From an uncultured Clostridia bacterium (lineage in GTDB: Bacteria; Bacillota; Clostridia; Christensenellales; Pumilibacteraceae), in NCBI GenBank assembly GCA_934247335.1, contig CAKQJJ010000102.1, positions 1 to 5,909 on the forward strand: a stretch of 5,909 bases of DNA. The letters are read 5' to 3'. The position numbers and the translations under genes are program-made. Below, one piece after another: positions 1-5,909 of the stretch. Every line of letters starts with the position of its first letter. The first letter of the stretch is position 1. Below the pieces are notes generated by a model, which was not told where the DNA came from, did not search any database, and worked only from the letters and a program-made list of their open reading frames with translations.

Positions 1-760
1 ACATATACTCGTTGCGGGAAATGCCGAACAGATCTTCGATGATTCCCGGCGCGAACTGACCCTGATATTCGATATTGTGAATGGTGAACACGGTGCGTAT
101 TCCGTTGTAGCCGTTTTTATACATATAGTACAGCTTGTAGTATACGGGAACGAGCGCGGTGTGCCAGTCGTGGCAGTGCAGAACGTCCACCTGAAAATCG
201 AGCATGGGAATAAGCTCGAGAACGGCGCGGGAGAAAAACGCGAATCTTTCGCCGTCGTCGCCGTAGCCGTACAGCGAATTGCGTTTGAAGTAGTATTCGT
301 TGTCCACAAAATAGTACACCGTTCCGTTTTCTTCGAGACGGAACAGACCGCAGTACTGCATTCTCCATGCCAGCGGAACGTAGATATTTCCGAGGTACTG
401 CATTTTAGCGCGGACGTCGCTGCCTATGCTTTCGTACAGCGGAACGATGACACGTGCGTCGTACTTGCCGAGTTTGTTGAGATTTTTGGGAAGAGATCCG
501 ATGACCTCGCCCAGTCCGCCCGTTCCGGCATACGGAAAAGCTTCGCTTGCCACGAACAGAACGCCTTTTTTACGCTGAGAAGTCGTTACAGATTCGGTTT
601 TTGCGGTTGCGGCAACGTCCGTTTTTTCAACCTTGGTTGCTGTTTTGGTTGCGGTCTTTTTAACCTGGGACTTTTTTGCGGTTGCCGATTTTGCCGCCGA
701 AGCGGTTTTGGTTGCTTTCTTTTCGGGTGCAGCCGTGCCGGCAGTCTTTTTTGTTGGCAT
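1..760 (-). CDS. glgA: Glycogen synthase GlgA, ADP-glucose type (GT5), N-terminal 253 residues only
   Basis: Transfers glucose from ADP-glucose to the non-reducing end of alpha-1,4 glucan in the cytoplasm. The frame is open from ATG at 760 to the left edge, so the C-terminal half of a protein usually near 480 residues plus tail is missing. AAGGAG at 774-769 lies 8 bases before the ATG and fixes the start. Residues 2-62 are a Lys/Ala/Thr-rich tail; the GT5 starch synthase catalytic domain begins at about residue 64 (KKGVLFVASEAFPYAG). Family landmarks seen: GTGGLGEV (79-86) in place of the usual KTGGLADV, HDWHT (197-201) and FTIHNIEYQG (225-234). The lysine that normally opens the KxGGL motif is a glycine here (G79), which may alter ADP-glucose binding. 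It is the fourth glg gene, 51 bases after glgD with no terminator between, so most likely cotranscribed. Family assignment is very secure; the effect of the tail and substitution is unknown. Confidence 0.95.
   Translation of the reverse strand, partial: MPTKKTAGTAAPEKKATKTASAAKSATAKKSQVKKTATKTATKVEKTDVAATAKTESVTTSQRKKGVLFVASEAFPYAGTGGLGEVIGSLPKNLNKLGKYDARVIVPLYESIGSDVRAKMQYLGNIYVPLAWRMQYCGLFRLEENGTVYYFVDNEYYFKRNSLYGYGDDGERFAFFSRAVLELIPMLDFQVDVLHCHDWHTALVPVYYKLYYMYKNGYNGIRTVFTIHNIEYQGQFAPGIIEDLFGISRNEYM
599..751 (-). repeat. Low-complexity Lys/Ala/Thr coding tract (GlgA N-terminal tail)
   Basis: Codons 4-54 of glgA are built from short degenerate units such as KKTATKTATK, encoded by recurring AAA/AAG, ACC/ACA and GCA/GCC codons. 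Counting residues 2-56 gives 14 Lys, 14 Ala and 13 Thr out of 55, with only four acidic residues, so the tail is strongly basic and probably disordered. It has no hydrophobic stretch and is therefore not a signal peptide or membrane anchor. Similar compositions occur in histone H1-like tails, but that is a resemblance in composition, not evidence of homology. Confidence 0.85.
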
Positions 761-811
761 ATTTATTACTCCTTGAAAATTGAATTCCGAATTTTTGTGC
801 GAAGTATAGCG
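761..811 (-). other. glgD-glgA spacer with the glgA ribosome binding site
   Basis: This 51-base gap separates the glgD stop TGA (814-812) from the glgA ATG. It is A+T-rich and carries the AAGGAG ribosome site at 774-769. I see no stem followed by a T-run, so transcription should continue into glgA. A TATACT hexamer at 808-803 has no acceptable -35 partner upstream. Confidence 0.7.
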
Positions 812-1936
812 TCAGATTACCGAATCTTCGCAGATAAAGCTGGGGTGCGTGTCGTGTCCGCTGAGTACTCGTCCTCCGAGCACGCGGACGTTTTTATCGG
901 TTATCACGCAATTGATTTTGCTGTTTTCGCCCACTTCGGTGTTCTGGAACAGGACGGAATTGCGGACCACCGCTCCCTTTGCGACTTTGACTCCGCGGAA
1001 CAGGATGGAGCCGGTGACTTCGCCTTCTATTACGCAGCCGTCGGCGATGAGCGAATTGCTTACCTTTGCCGTTCCGGTTATTTTGCAGGGCGCGCTGTCG
1101 CGTACGCTGGTGTAAATTTCCGAGCCTTTCTTTCTGAAAAGTTCCTCTCTCACGGTTTTGTCGAGAAGCTGCATGGAATGTTTGTAATAGTTGCTCATGC
1201 TGTCGATGCTTGCGAAATAGTCGTCGTACTCGAAGCCGTAGATTTTGTAAAGATTTACGCCCTTAATGAGTACGTCGCGCGAAAAGCTTTTATAACCCAT
1301 TTCTTCGGCGTTGTCGATGATTTTAAGCAAAAAGTCGCGGTTTATTACCAGAATATTGACGAACACTTCGATAGTGCCGGTGTTGTTGGACGAATTGACT
1401 ACTTTGCTTACTCTGCCGTCCGCCTCGACGGTGACTTTGGTGCGTACTTTTTTGTCTATCACGTCGCCGATGCGTTTTTTGCGGTACACGACGGTTATGT
1501 CGGCGCCTTTGCTTTCGTGGTAATCGACGACCTCGGTGAAGTCTATCGTGCAAACGTTGTCGCAGTCGGACATGACGACGTATTTTTCGGTGCGTTCGCG
1601 AAGGTAATACGCAACGTTGCTTATCGCCTCGAAACGAGAAGAATATACTTTGGACGAATCGTTATTTCCGAAGGGCGGCAAAAGCGTAAGACCGCCGTTT
1701 TTACGCGACAGATCCCAACTCTTTCCCGAACCCACGTGGTTCATAAGCGACTGATAGTTATATTTGGTGATAACGCCGACGTTGGTTATGCCGGAGTTGA
1801 CCATGTTGGACAAAACGAAGTCGATAAGGCGATATCTGCCGCCGAACGGAACCGACGCGAGCGTGCGTTTTTCGGTTAATTCGTTTACTTCTTTGTCGTG
1901 AATGTTGCTGAATACTATTCCTACCGATCTTGCCAT
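812..1936 (-). CDS. glgD: GlgD, regulatory paralogue of glucose-1-phosphate adenylyltransferase
   Basis: The 374-residue protein has the GlgC fold but lacks catalytic residues, as expected of GlgD, which in Firmicutes associates with GlgC and raises or tunes ADP-glucose pyrophosphorylase activity. An N-terminal nucleotidyltransferase-like domain (about 1-245) is followed by left-handed beta-helix hexapeptide repeats (about 285-360). Retained landmarks are FGGRYRLIDFVLSN (31-44), NSGI (47-50) and GSGKSWDL (69-76). Lost ones are the GGxGTRL nucleotide loop, replaced by IVFSNIHDKEVNEL (7-20); the LSGDHIY aspartate site, now MSDCDNVC (122-129); and the FEEKP glucose-1-phosphate lysine, for which I find no counterpart. 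The start at 1936 has GGAGAAA at 1947-1941, inside the last codons of glgC, and one base separates it from the glgC stop TAA, which suggests coupled translation. I am confident of GlgD over a second GlgC; inactivity is inferred from the missing motifs. Confidence 0.95.
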   Translation of the reverse strand: MARSVGIVFSNIHDKEVNELTEKRTLASVPFGGRYRLIDFVLSNMVNSGITNVGVITKYNYQSLMNHVGSGKSWDLSRKNGGLTLLPPFGNNDSSKVYSSRFEAISNVAYYLRERTEKYVVMSDCDNVCTIDFTEVVDYHESKGADITVVYRKKRIGDVIDKKVRTKVTVEADGRVSKVVNSSNNTGTIEVFVNILVINRDFLLKIIDNAEEMGYKSFSRDVLIKGVNLYKIYGFEYDDYFASIDSMSNYYKHSMQLLDKTVREELFRKKGSEIYTSVRDSAPCKITGTAKVSNSLIADGCVIEGEVTGSILFRGVKVAKGAVVRNSVLFQNTEVGENSKINCVITDKNVRVLGGRVLSGHDTHPSFICEDSVI

Positions 1937-1937
1937 T

Positions 1938-3116
1938 TTATTTCTCCACTATCTCCCCGCTTGCAATTTTCGTGCCGTTTTCGACGACGCTGTCGCGACC
2001 TATAAGCGCGATGTGATTTTTATCCGATTTTTCGTCGCCGATATACACGTCGTCGCCGATGCAGACGCTTTCGTCCACGATTCCGTACTTGATATGCACG
2101 TTTTTACCTATGCGCACGTCGCGCATGATAACGCTGTTTTCGATTACGCTGCCCTCTCCCACGCAGACGTTTTCGCTTATCACGCTGCCCAGGATGGTTC
2201 CTTCTATTTCGCAACCGGTGGTTATAATCGAATTTTCGACGAACGACTGCTTTCCGAAGTACGTAGGCGGAAGCGGTTCGTTCCGCGAATATATCTTCAT
2301 TTCCGGCTCGTTCAAGTTTATTGCCGGATGTTCGCCGAGCAGGTCCATATTGGCTTCCCACAGCGAAGTAATCGTTCCGACGTCTTTCCAGTAGCCGTCG
2401 AAGCGATAGGCGTACATTTTGAATCCGTTTTTAAGCATGTACGGAATCACGTCTTTTCCGAAGTCGCCGGAAGAATTTTCGTCCTTTTCGTCGCGGATGA
2501 GCTGCTGCTTCAACACGTCTTTTTTGAATATGTAAATGCCCATGGAAGCCAGCGTGGACTTGGGATTTTTGGGCTTTTCTTCAAATTCGAGAATTTTGCC
2601 GGTGTTGTCCGCGGTCATTATTCCGAAGCGGCTTGCTTCCTCTATCGGCACGTTTATAACGGCAATCGTACAGTCGGCGTCGTTTTTGATATGCTCGTCC
2701 AGCATTTGCGAATAATCCATTTTGTAGATATGGTCGCCGCTTAAAATAAGCACGTGTTCGCTGTCGTATTTGTCAAGGAAGTTGAGATTCTGGTATATTG
2801 CGTTTGCAGTGCCTTTATACCACAGCGCACCGCGCTTACCCTGATAGGGCGACAGAGTGTATACTCCGCCCGACATACGGTCGAGATCCCACGGCTTTCC
2901 GTCGCCTATATACTCGTTTAGTATAAGCGGCTCGTACTGAGTGAGCACGCCCACCGTGTCTATACCCGAATTGGTGCAATTGCTTAGCGGGAAGTCGATT
3001 ATACGGTACTTTGCGCCGAACGACACCGCGGGTTTCGCCACCTTACCGGTAAGGGCGTACAGTCGCGTACCCTGACCGCCGGCAAGCAACATTGCCACAC
3101 ACTTTTTTTTCTTCAT
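1938..3116 (-). CDS. glgC: Glucose-1-phosphate adenylyltransferase GlgC (ADP-glucose pyrophosphorylase)
   Basis: Makes ADP-glucose and pyrophosphate from ATP and glucose-1-phosphate, the committed step of bacterial glycogen synthesis. The 392-residue length is usual. The N-terminal nucleotidyltransferase domain (about 5-250) has all active-site landmarks: LLAGGQGTRL (10-19) with AKPAV (27-31), YRIIDFPLSN (37-46), GTANAIYQN (102-110), LSGDHIYKMDY (125-135) with catalytic-position D128, FEEKP (178-182) with glucose-1-phosphate lysine K181, and YWKDVGT (242-248). A left-handed beta-helix of hexapeptide repeats (about 290-385) forms the C-terminal domain used in oligomerisation and allostery. The start ATG shares a base with the glgB stop (TAATG, 3118-3114), and AAGGAGG at 3130-3124 lies 7 bases upstream, the best ribosome site in the window. 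It should pair with GlgD, the next gene. The effector cannot be read from the sequence. Confidence 0.97.
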   Translation of the reverse strand: MKKKKCVAMLLAGGQGTRLYALTGKVAKPAVSFGAKYRIIDFPLSNCTNSGIDTVGVLTQYEPLILNEYIGDGKPWDLDRMSGGVYTLSPYQGKRGALWYKGTANAIYQNLNFLDKYDSEHVLILSGDHIYKMDYSQMLDEHIKNDADCTIAVINVPIEEASRFGIMTADNTGKILEFEEKPKNPKSTLASMGIYIFKKDVLKQQLIRDEKDENSSGDFGKDVIPYMLKNGFKMYAYRFDGYWKDVGTITSLWEANMDLLGEHPAINLNEPEMKIYSRNEPLPPTYFGKQSFVENSIITTGCEIEGTILGSVISENVCVGEGSVIENSVIMRDVRIGKNVHIKYGIVDESVCIGDDVYIGDEKSDKNHIALIGRDSVVENGTKIASGEIVEK

Positions 3117-4975
3117 TATTTTCCCTCCTTGACTCTCTTGAGATACAATCCCGACATAGGCTTTATGTCGACCGTTAAACTGTTTGCAAACCCGTGAGAG
3201 CTCTTTTTTACCGTTTTATACTGTTTTTTGCCGCCCTTCGACCAGCCGCTCCATTCGCTTGAAAGCGCAACGGCGTATTTTCCTTCCGGGCAGCCGAAAG
3301 CGTAGCCGCGATATTCGCACGGCGAGAAGTTGAACGCGCATATAACGACGCCGCCGTCGCCGTCCTTGCGGGCGTACACGATTACGTTGTCGTTGCGGTC
3401 GTCCACCACCAGCCACTCGAATCCGTCGAACGAGCAGTCCTGCTTCCACATGGCGGGCGTTTTTACGTAAAACTCGTTGAGCGCGGCAAAAAATTCAAGC
3501 GATTCTTCGTGCATCGGATAGTCTAAAAGCAACCAGTCGAGCTGCTGTTTGTAGTTCCACTCGATGAACTGGGCAAACTCCGTGCCCATAAATATCAGTT
3601 TTTTGCCGGGGTGAGCGAACATACTCATCAGGTAGTTGCGCCAACCGGCGAATTTCATTCCGTAGTCGCCCGGCATTTTGCTGAGAAGCGAGCATTTTCC
3701 GTGAACCACTTCGTCGTGGCTGACGGGCAGAATATAATTTTCGCTGAACGCGTACGTAAGCGAAAAGGTCAGATTGTTGTGCAGTCCGCTGCGGAACACC
3801 GGGTCGGTTTTCGCATAGGACAGCGTGTCGTTCATCCAGCCCATGTTCCACTTGAAGTTGAAGCCCAGTCCGCCTTCGGAAACCGGTTTGGTGACTTTGG
3901 GCCAGGCGGTGGATTCTTCCGCGATCATCATGGCTTTGGGGTGATGCGCGAACACGTAGGTATTCAGCTTTTGCAAAAAGGCAACCGCCTCTTCGTTTTC
4001 CCTGCCGCCGCTGCGGTTGGGAAGCCAGTCGCTGCCCCTGCCGTAGTCGAGATACAGCATGCTTGCAACCGCGTCCACACGCAGTCCGTCCACGTGATAG
4101 ACGTCCATCCACATCATGGCGTTGGAACAAAGGAAAGTTTGCACTTCGCCCTTGCCGTAGTCGAAACAGCGCGTTCCCCATTCCTTGAATTCCTTGCGCG
4201 CCTCTATCGACGGTTCGTACAAAGGTTGTCCGTCGAAGTCGATAAGTCCGGGCTGATCTTTTGAAAAATGCCCCGGCACCCAGTCGATTATTATTCCAAT
4301 GCCTGCGGCGTGGAGTTTTTCGACAAGATAGCCGAAATCTTCCGGCGTGCCGTAGCGCGAAGTCGGAGCGTAGTAGTTTATTATCTGATATCCCCAGCTA
4401 CCGTCGAAAGGATGCTCGGCAACGCCCATGAGTTCGAGATGCGTGAACTTCATTTTTTTGAGATAAGGCACGATTGCGTCGGCGAAATCGCGGTACGAGT
4501 ATACGTTGCCGTCGTCGTGCAGACGCCACGAACCTATATGCGCCTCGTAAATGGACACGGGGGAATTGTAAATATCTTTGTCTTTAAGTTTATTGAAATA
4601 TTTCGCGTCGTTGATTTTTACGCGGCTTAAATCGTACGCTTTGCTGTTGCAATTGCCGTTCTTTTCGGCGTGAACGGCGTACGGATCGGCTTTGTAAATT
4701 GTCTGGTCGCCGTTGTGAATGACGAATTTGTACGCGTCGAAAGTTTTTACTCCGCAGACAGACAGCGAAAACAGTCCGCTGCCGTCGGGCTCCATTTTTC
4801 CTTCGTTTTCGTCCCAGTCGTTAAACTCGCCTATTACCGAAACGCTGTCGGCATGAGGAGCCCACGTTCTGAAAACGGCTTTGCCCGTTTTTTCGTCGAA
4901 TACGCAACCCATAAATTTGTAAGCGTCGTACATCTCGCCCTGGTGAAATTTTGTTACGTACTCGTTTTGTTTCAT
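3116..4975 (-). CDS. glgB: 1,4-alpha-glucan branching enzyme GlgB (GH13, with CBM48)
   Basis: Cleaves alpha-1,4 glucan chains and re-attaches the segment as an alpha-1,6 branch, giving glycogen its tree shape. I start it at ATG 4975 (619 residues), because GAGG at 4986-4983 then has a 7-base spacing; the in-frame ATG at 4981 directly abuts that site. In this numbering, CBM48 is near 30-90 (VFRTWAPHADSVSVIGEFNDW). The GH13 barrel carries DWVPGHF (231-237), GLRVDAV (297-303) with nucleophile D301, MIAEEST (350-356) with acid/base E353, and PVSHDEVVHGK (417-427) with H420 and D421. A C-terminal beta domain ends at GLYLKRV. The length matches the short form near 630 residues, not the roughly 730-residue enterobacterial form with an extra N-terminal module. 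All catalytic residues are present. It is the first gene of the operon, about 70 nt from the predicted transcription start, and its stop overlaps the glgC start by one base. Confidence 0.97.
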   Translation of the reverse strand: MKQNEYVTKFHQGEMYDAYKFMGCVFDEKTGKAVFRTWAPHADSVSVIGEFNDWDENEGKMEPDGSGLFSLSVCGVKTFDAYKFVIHNGDQTIYKADPYAVHAEKNGNCNSKAYDLSRVKINDAKYFNKLKDKDIYNSPVSIYEAHIGSWRLHDDGNVYSYRDFADAIVPYLKKMKFTHLELMGVAEHPFDGSWGYQIINYYAPTSRYGTPEDFGYLVEKLHAAGIGIIIDWVPGHFSKDQPGLIDFDGQPLYEPSIEARKEFKEWGTRCFDYGKGEVQTFLCSNAMMWMDVYHVDGLRVDAVASMLYLDYGRGSDWLPNRSGGRENEEAVAFLQKLNTYVFAHHPKAMMIAEESTAWPKVTKPVSEGGLGFNFKWNMGWMNDTLSYAKTDPVFRSGLHNNLTFSLTYAFSENYILPVSHDEVVHGKCSLLSKMPGDYGMKFAGWRNYLMSMFAHPGKKLIFMGTEFAQFIEWNYKQQLDWLLLDYPMHEESLEFFAALNEFYVKTPAMWKQDCSFDGFEWLVVDDRNDNVIVYARKDGDGGVVICAFNFSPCEYRGYAFGCPEGKYAVALSSEWSGWSKGGKKQYKTVKKSSHGFANSLTVDIKPMSGLYLKRVKEGK

Positions 4976-4981
4976 AAGCAT

Positions 4982-4988
4982 CCCTCTC
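4982..4988 (-). promoter_or_regulatory. Ribosome binding site that decides the glgB start
   Basis: GAGAGGG at 4988-4982 contains the GAGG core of a Shine-Dalgarno site. Two in-frame ATGs follow. The one at 4981 is directly adjacent, too close for normal initiation; the one at 4975 is 7 bases beyond the GAGG core. The second is therefore the better start, shortening GlgB by two residues. Confidence 0.7.
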
Positions 4989-5014
4989 GTAAGTAGTAAA
5001 GTAAATCGGTTGGC

Positions 5015-5029
5015 GTCGCGGTTTGCGAC
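5015..5029 (-). promoter_or_regulatory. Small G+C-rich hairpin in the glgB leader
   Basis: GTCGC (5029-5025), loop AAACC, GCGAC (5019-5015) forms a perfect 5-bp stem in an otherwise A+T-rich leader. An alternative stem, CGGT (5031-5028) with ACCG (5022-5019), uses some of the same bases and cannot form at the same time. No T-run follows, so it is not a terminator. It could stabilise the transcript or serve as a binding site, but could also be chance. I recognise no known riboswitch here. Confidence 0.35.
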
Positions 5030-5051
5030 CGTGTGTCTTTTATCGTTTTAT

Positions 5052-5080
5052 ATTATACTACAATTATCGGAATTTTTCAA
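5052..5080 (-). promoter_or_regulatory. Predicted sigma-A promoter of the glg operon
   Basis: TTGAAA (5080-5075) and TATAAT (5057-5052) are separated by exactly 17 bases. The -10 box is a perfect consensus match and the -35 box matches at five of six positions. A/T tracts at about 5100-5082 lie just upstream where an UP element would sit. Transcription would start near 5046-5043, leaving a leader of about 70 nt before glgB. I see no good catabolite-repressor operator over it. This is the only convincing promoter in the window and fits one transcript for glgB-C-D-A. Confidence 0.8.
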
Positions 5081-5114
5081 TAGGAAAAGCAAAAAATTAT
5101 TGGTTTTTTTAGCG

Positions 5115-5909
5115 TTAAACCGCCGTTTTTTTGCTTTCGGACGGGCGTCTTTCGACTTTTTTCGCGACTTTGCTCGTAAACGAGTATAAAATCAGCCGTT
5201 CGACATTTATTTTAAGCACTTTTTCCACTGCGTCGGCGTACGCGTTTATCTGCCCGACATATTTGTCCGAAAGCAAATTTTTCTCGCCCGACAGCTTGTA
5301 ATCCAGTATCAGCGCGCGCTTTCCGTTTACCGCCATAAGGTCGATTATACCCTGAACGAGCGTGCCGTCGAAATCGACGACGAAGCTCTGTTCGCGGTAG
5401 ACTTTGCCGCCGAAATCGCCGAGTATGCGCGCAACGTTTTCGTGCGCGGCTTTGATTTGCGGAACCGAAATTTCATCGGTGAACATGTCTTTAAGGCGCT
5501 CGTACTCCTTCTCGAACGGCGCGGAAAAATCTATTTTCTGCATTATCGCGTGGTAAGCGGTACCCCTTTGCATTATCGCGTCGTCGTCCGCAATGCTTTG
5601 AGCGGCGCCTTTTTCCTCTTCGCCCACCATGCCGGTTACGGTGGTTTTTATCTCGCGCGAAGGGTACGGGTAGACGTAGCCGATGCGCCGGGACAAAAGC
5701 TTCACGAGTTCGGGGTCGGGCGGCGCGGCGGGGGCGATTTCGTCCTCGGTTTCGGCACAGACGACCTCTTCTTTTTTGACAATTTCGGTGCAATAAGAAG
5801 AAACGGGTTTCAACCAGTCGAGAAAGCACGTGGCGTTTTCGGGGGCTTCGCTCTTGCCGGTTTTGTCGTACGCGTAAACGTACAAGCCTTTTTCGGCTCG
5901 GGTCAAGGC
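5115..5909 (-). CDS. addA: AddA helicase-nuclease, C-terminal 264 residues (gene cut by right edge)
   Basis: C-terminal part of a RecB-like subunit of the AddAB double-strand-break repair complex. The frame runs open through the right edge and begins with ALTRA (residues 1-5 of the fragment), helicase motif VI with its conserved arginine (R4), so the gene does not start here although a TTG at 5906 could mimic a start. The rest is the PD-(D/E)XK nuclease domain: RGTAYH (115-120), REQSF (172-176) with E173, QGIID (186-190) with D190, LDYK (202-205) with D203 and K205, and QINAY (220-224). In AddAB this domain of AddA cuts the 3'-ended strand. All catalytic positions appear intact. Full-length AddA is normally well over 1,100 residues, so about four fifths lies outside. 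AddA is preferred over RecB from the Firmicutes context; addB is not visible. It lies upstream of glgB on the same strand with no functional link. Confidence 0.9.
   Translation of the reverse strand, partial: ALTRAEKGLYVYAYDKTGKSEAPENATCFLDWLKPVSSYCTEIVKKEEVVCAETEDEIAPAAPPDPELVKLLSRRIGYVYPYPSREIKTTVTGMVGEEEKGAAQSIADDDAIMQRGTAYHAIMQKIDFSAPFEKEYERLKDMFTDEISVPQIKAAHENVARILGDFGGKVYREQSFVVDFDGTLVQGIIDLMAVNGKRALILDYKLSGEKNLLSDKYVGQINAYADAVEKVLKINVERLILYSFTSKVAKKVERRPSESKKTAV

Noticed and set aside
803..831. Possible extra promoter before glgA with TATACT at 808-803
   Set aside because: No hexamer close to TTGACA occurs 16-18 bases upstream; the bases there (around GCGAAG) match poorly.
77..1879. 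A 600-codon open frame on the plus strand across glgA and glgD
   Set aside because: Its codons are exact reverse complements of the glgA and glgD codons, because both genes share one frame phase. It stays open only because those genes avoid TTA, CTA and TCA; it ends at the TTA for GlgD Leu20. The product resembles no family, and the antiparallel genes have clear motifs.
1902..2744. A 280-codon open frame on the plus strand opposite glgC
   Set aside because: It is also in exact codon register with the antisense of glgC and has no recognisable motif, so it is a codon-usage shadow.
3495..4181. A 228-codon minus-strand frame rich in Arg and Gln inside glgB
   Set aside because: It is an out-of-frame reading of glgB with the arginine-rich composition typical of shifted frames in such genes, and it has no credible independent signal.
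3611..4996. Three consecutive plus-strand open frames opposite glgB (217, 120 and 108 codons)
   Set aside because: All three lie in the mirrored register of glgB and have no family resemblance; GlgB itself is complete with every catalytic motif.
5038..5052. Possible catabolite-repressor (cre) site around the CG at 5045-5044
   Set aside because: The conserved T and G on the left and the C on the right of the cre consensus are missing; only the central AA-CG and A/T positions fit.
5088..5114. Possible terminator after addA, with A7 and T6 tracts flanked by GC
   Set aside because: The stem would be almost all A-T with unpaired bases and only two G-C pairs, too weak for a confident terminator. 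The tracts sit where promoter-upstream A/T tracts would be, so read-through from addA remains possible.

Overview
The window is ordinary, fully packed bacterial chromosome in which every gene is read leftward (minus strand). In transcription order it holds the last 264 codons of an AddA-type helicase-nuclease (right edge), a 139-base gap with a near-consensus promoter, and a glycogen synthesis operon glgB-glgC-glgD-glgA, the last gene cut by the left edge.

The pairing of a catalytic GlgC with a degenerate GlgD, in the order B-C-D-A, is a Firmicutes arrangement. AddA rather than RecB, strong AAGGAG-type ribosome sites and a TTGAAA-17-TATAAT promoter agree. The window suggests a member of the Clostridia with a fairly balanced base composition, possibly an uncultured gut lineage. 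The class is a firm inference; anything narrower is a guess.

Layout from right to left: addA 3' end (5909-5115); intergenic control region with promoter, about 70-nt leader and a small G+C-rich hairpin (5114-4976); glgB (4975-3116); glgC, overlapping the glgB stop by one base (3116-1938); glgD, one base after glgC (1936-812); a 51-base spacer; glgA 5' part (760-1). The downstream gene, often glgP in such operons, is outside the window.

The genes form one pathway. GlgC, probably with GlgD as partner, makes ADP-glucose from glucose-1-phosphate and ATP. GlgA adds the glucose to alpha-1,4 glucan chains, and GlgB cuts and re-attaches chain segments as alpha-1,6 branches. The tight B-C-D joints suggest coupled translation, while glgA has its own spacer and ribosome site.

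I found no undescribed system. The points most worth a second look are both in GlgA: a 60-residue Lys/Ala/Thr-rich N-terminal tail, and the lack of the usual lysine in the KxGGL nucleotide-sugar motif. Long open frames on the plus strand are explained as mirror images of the glg genes.
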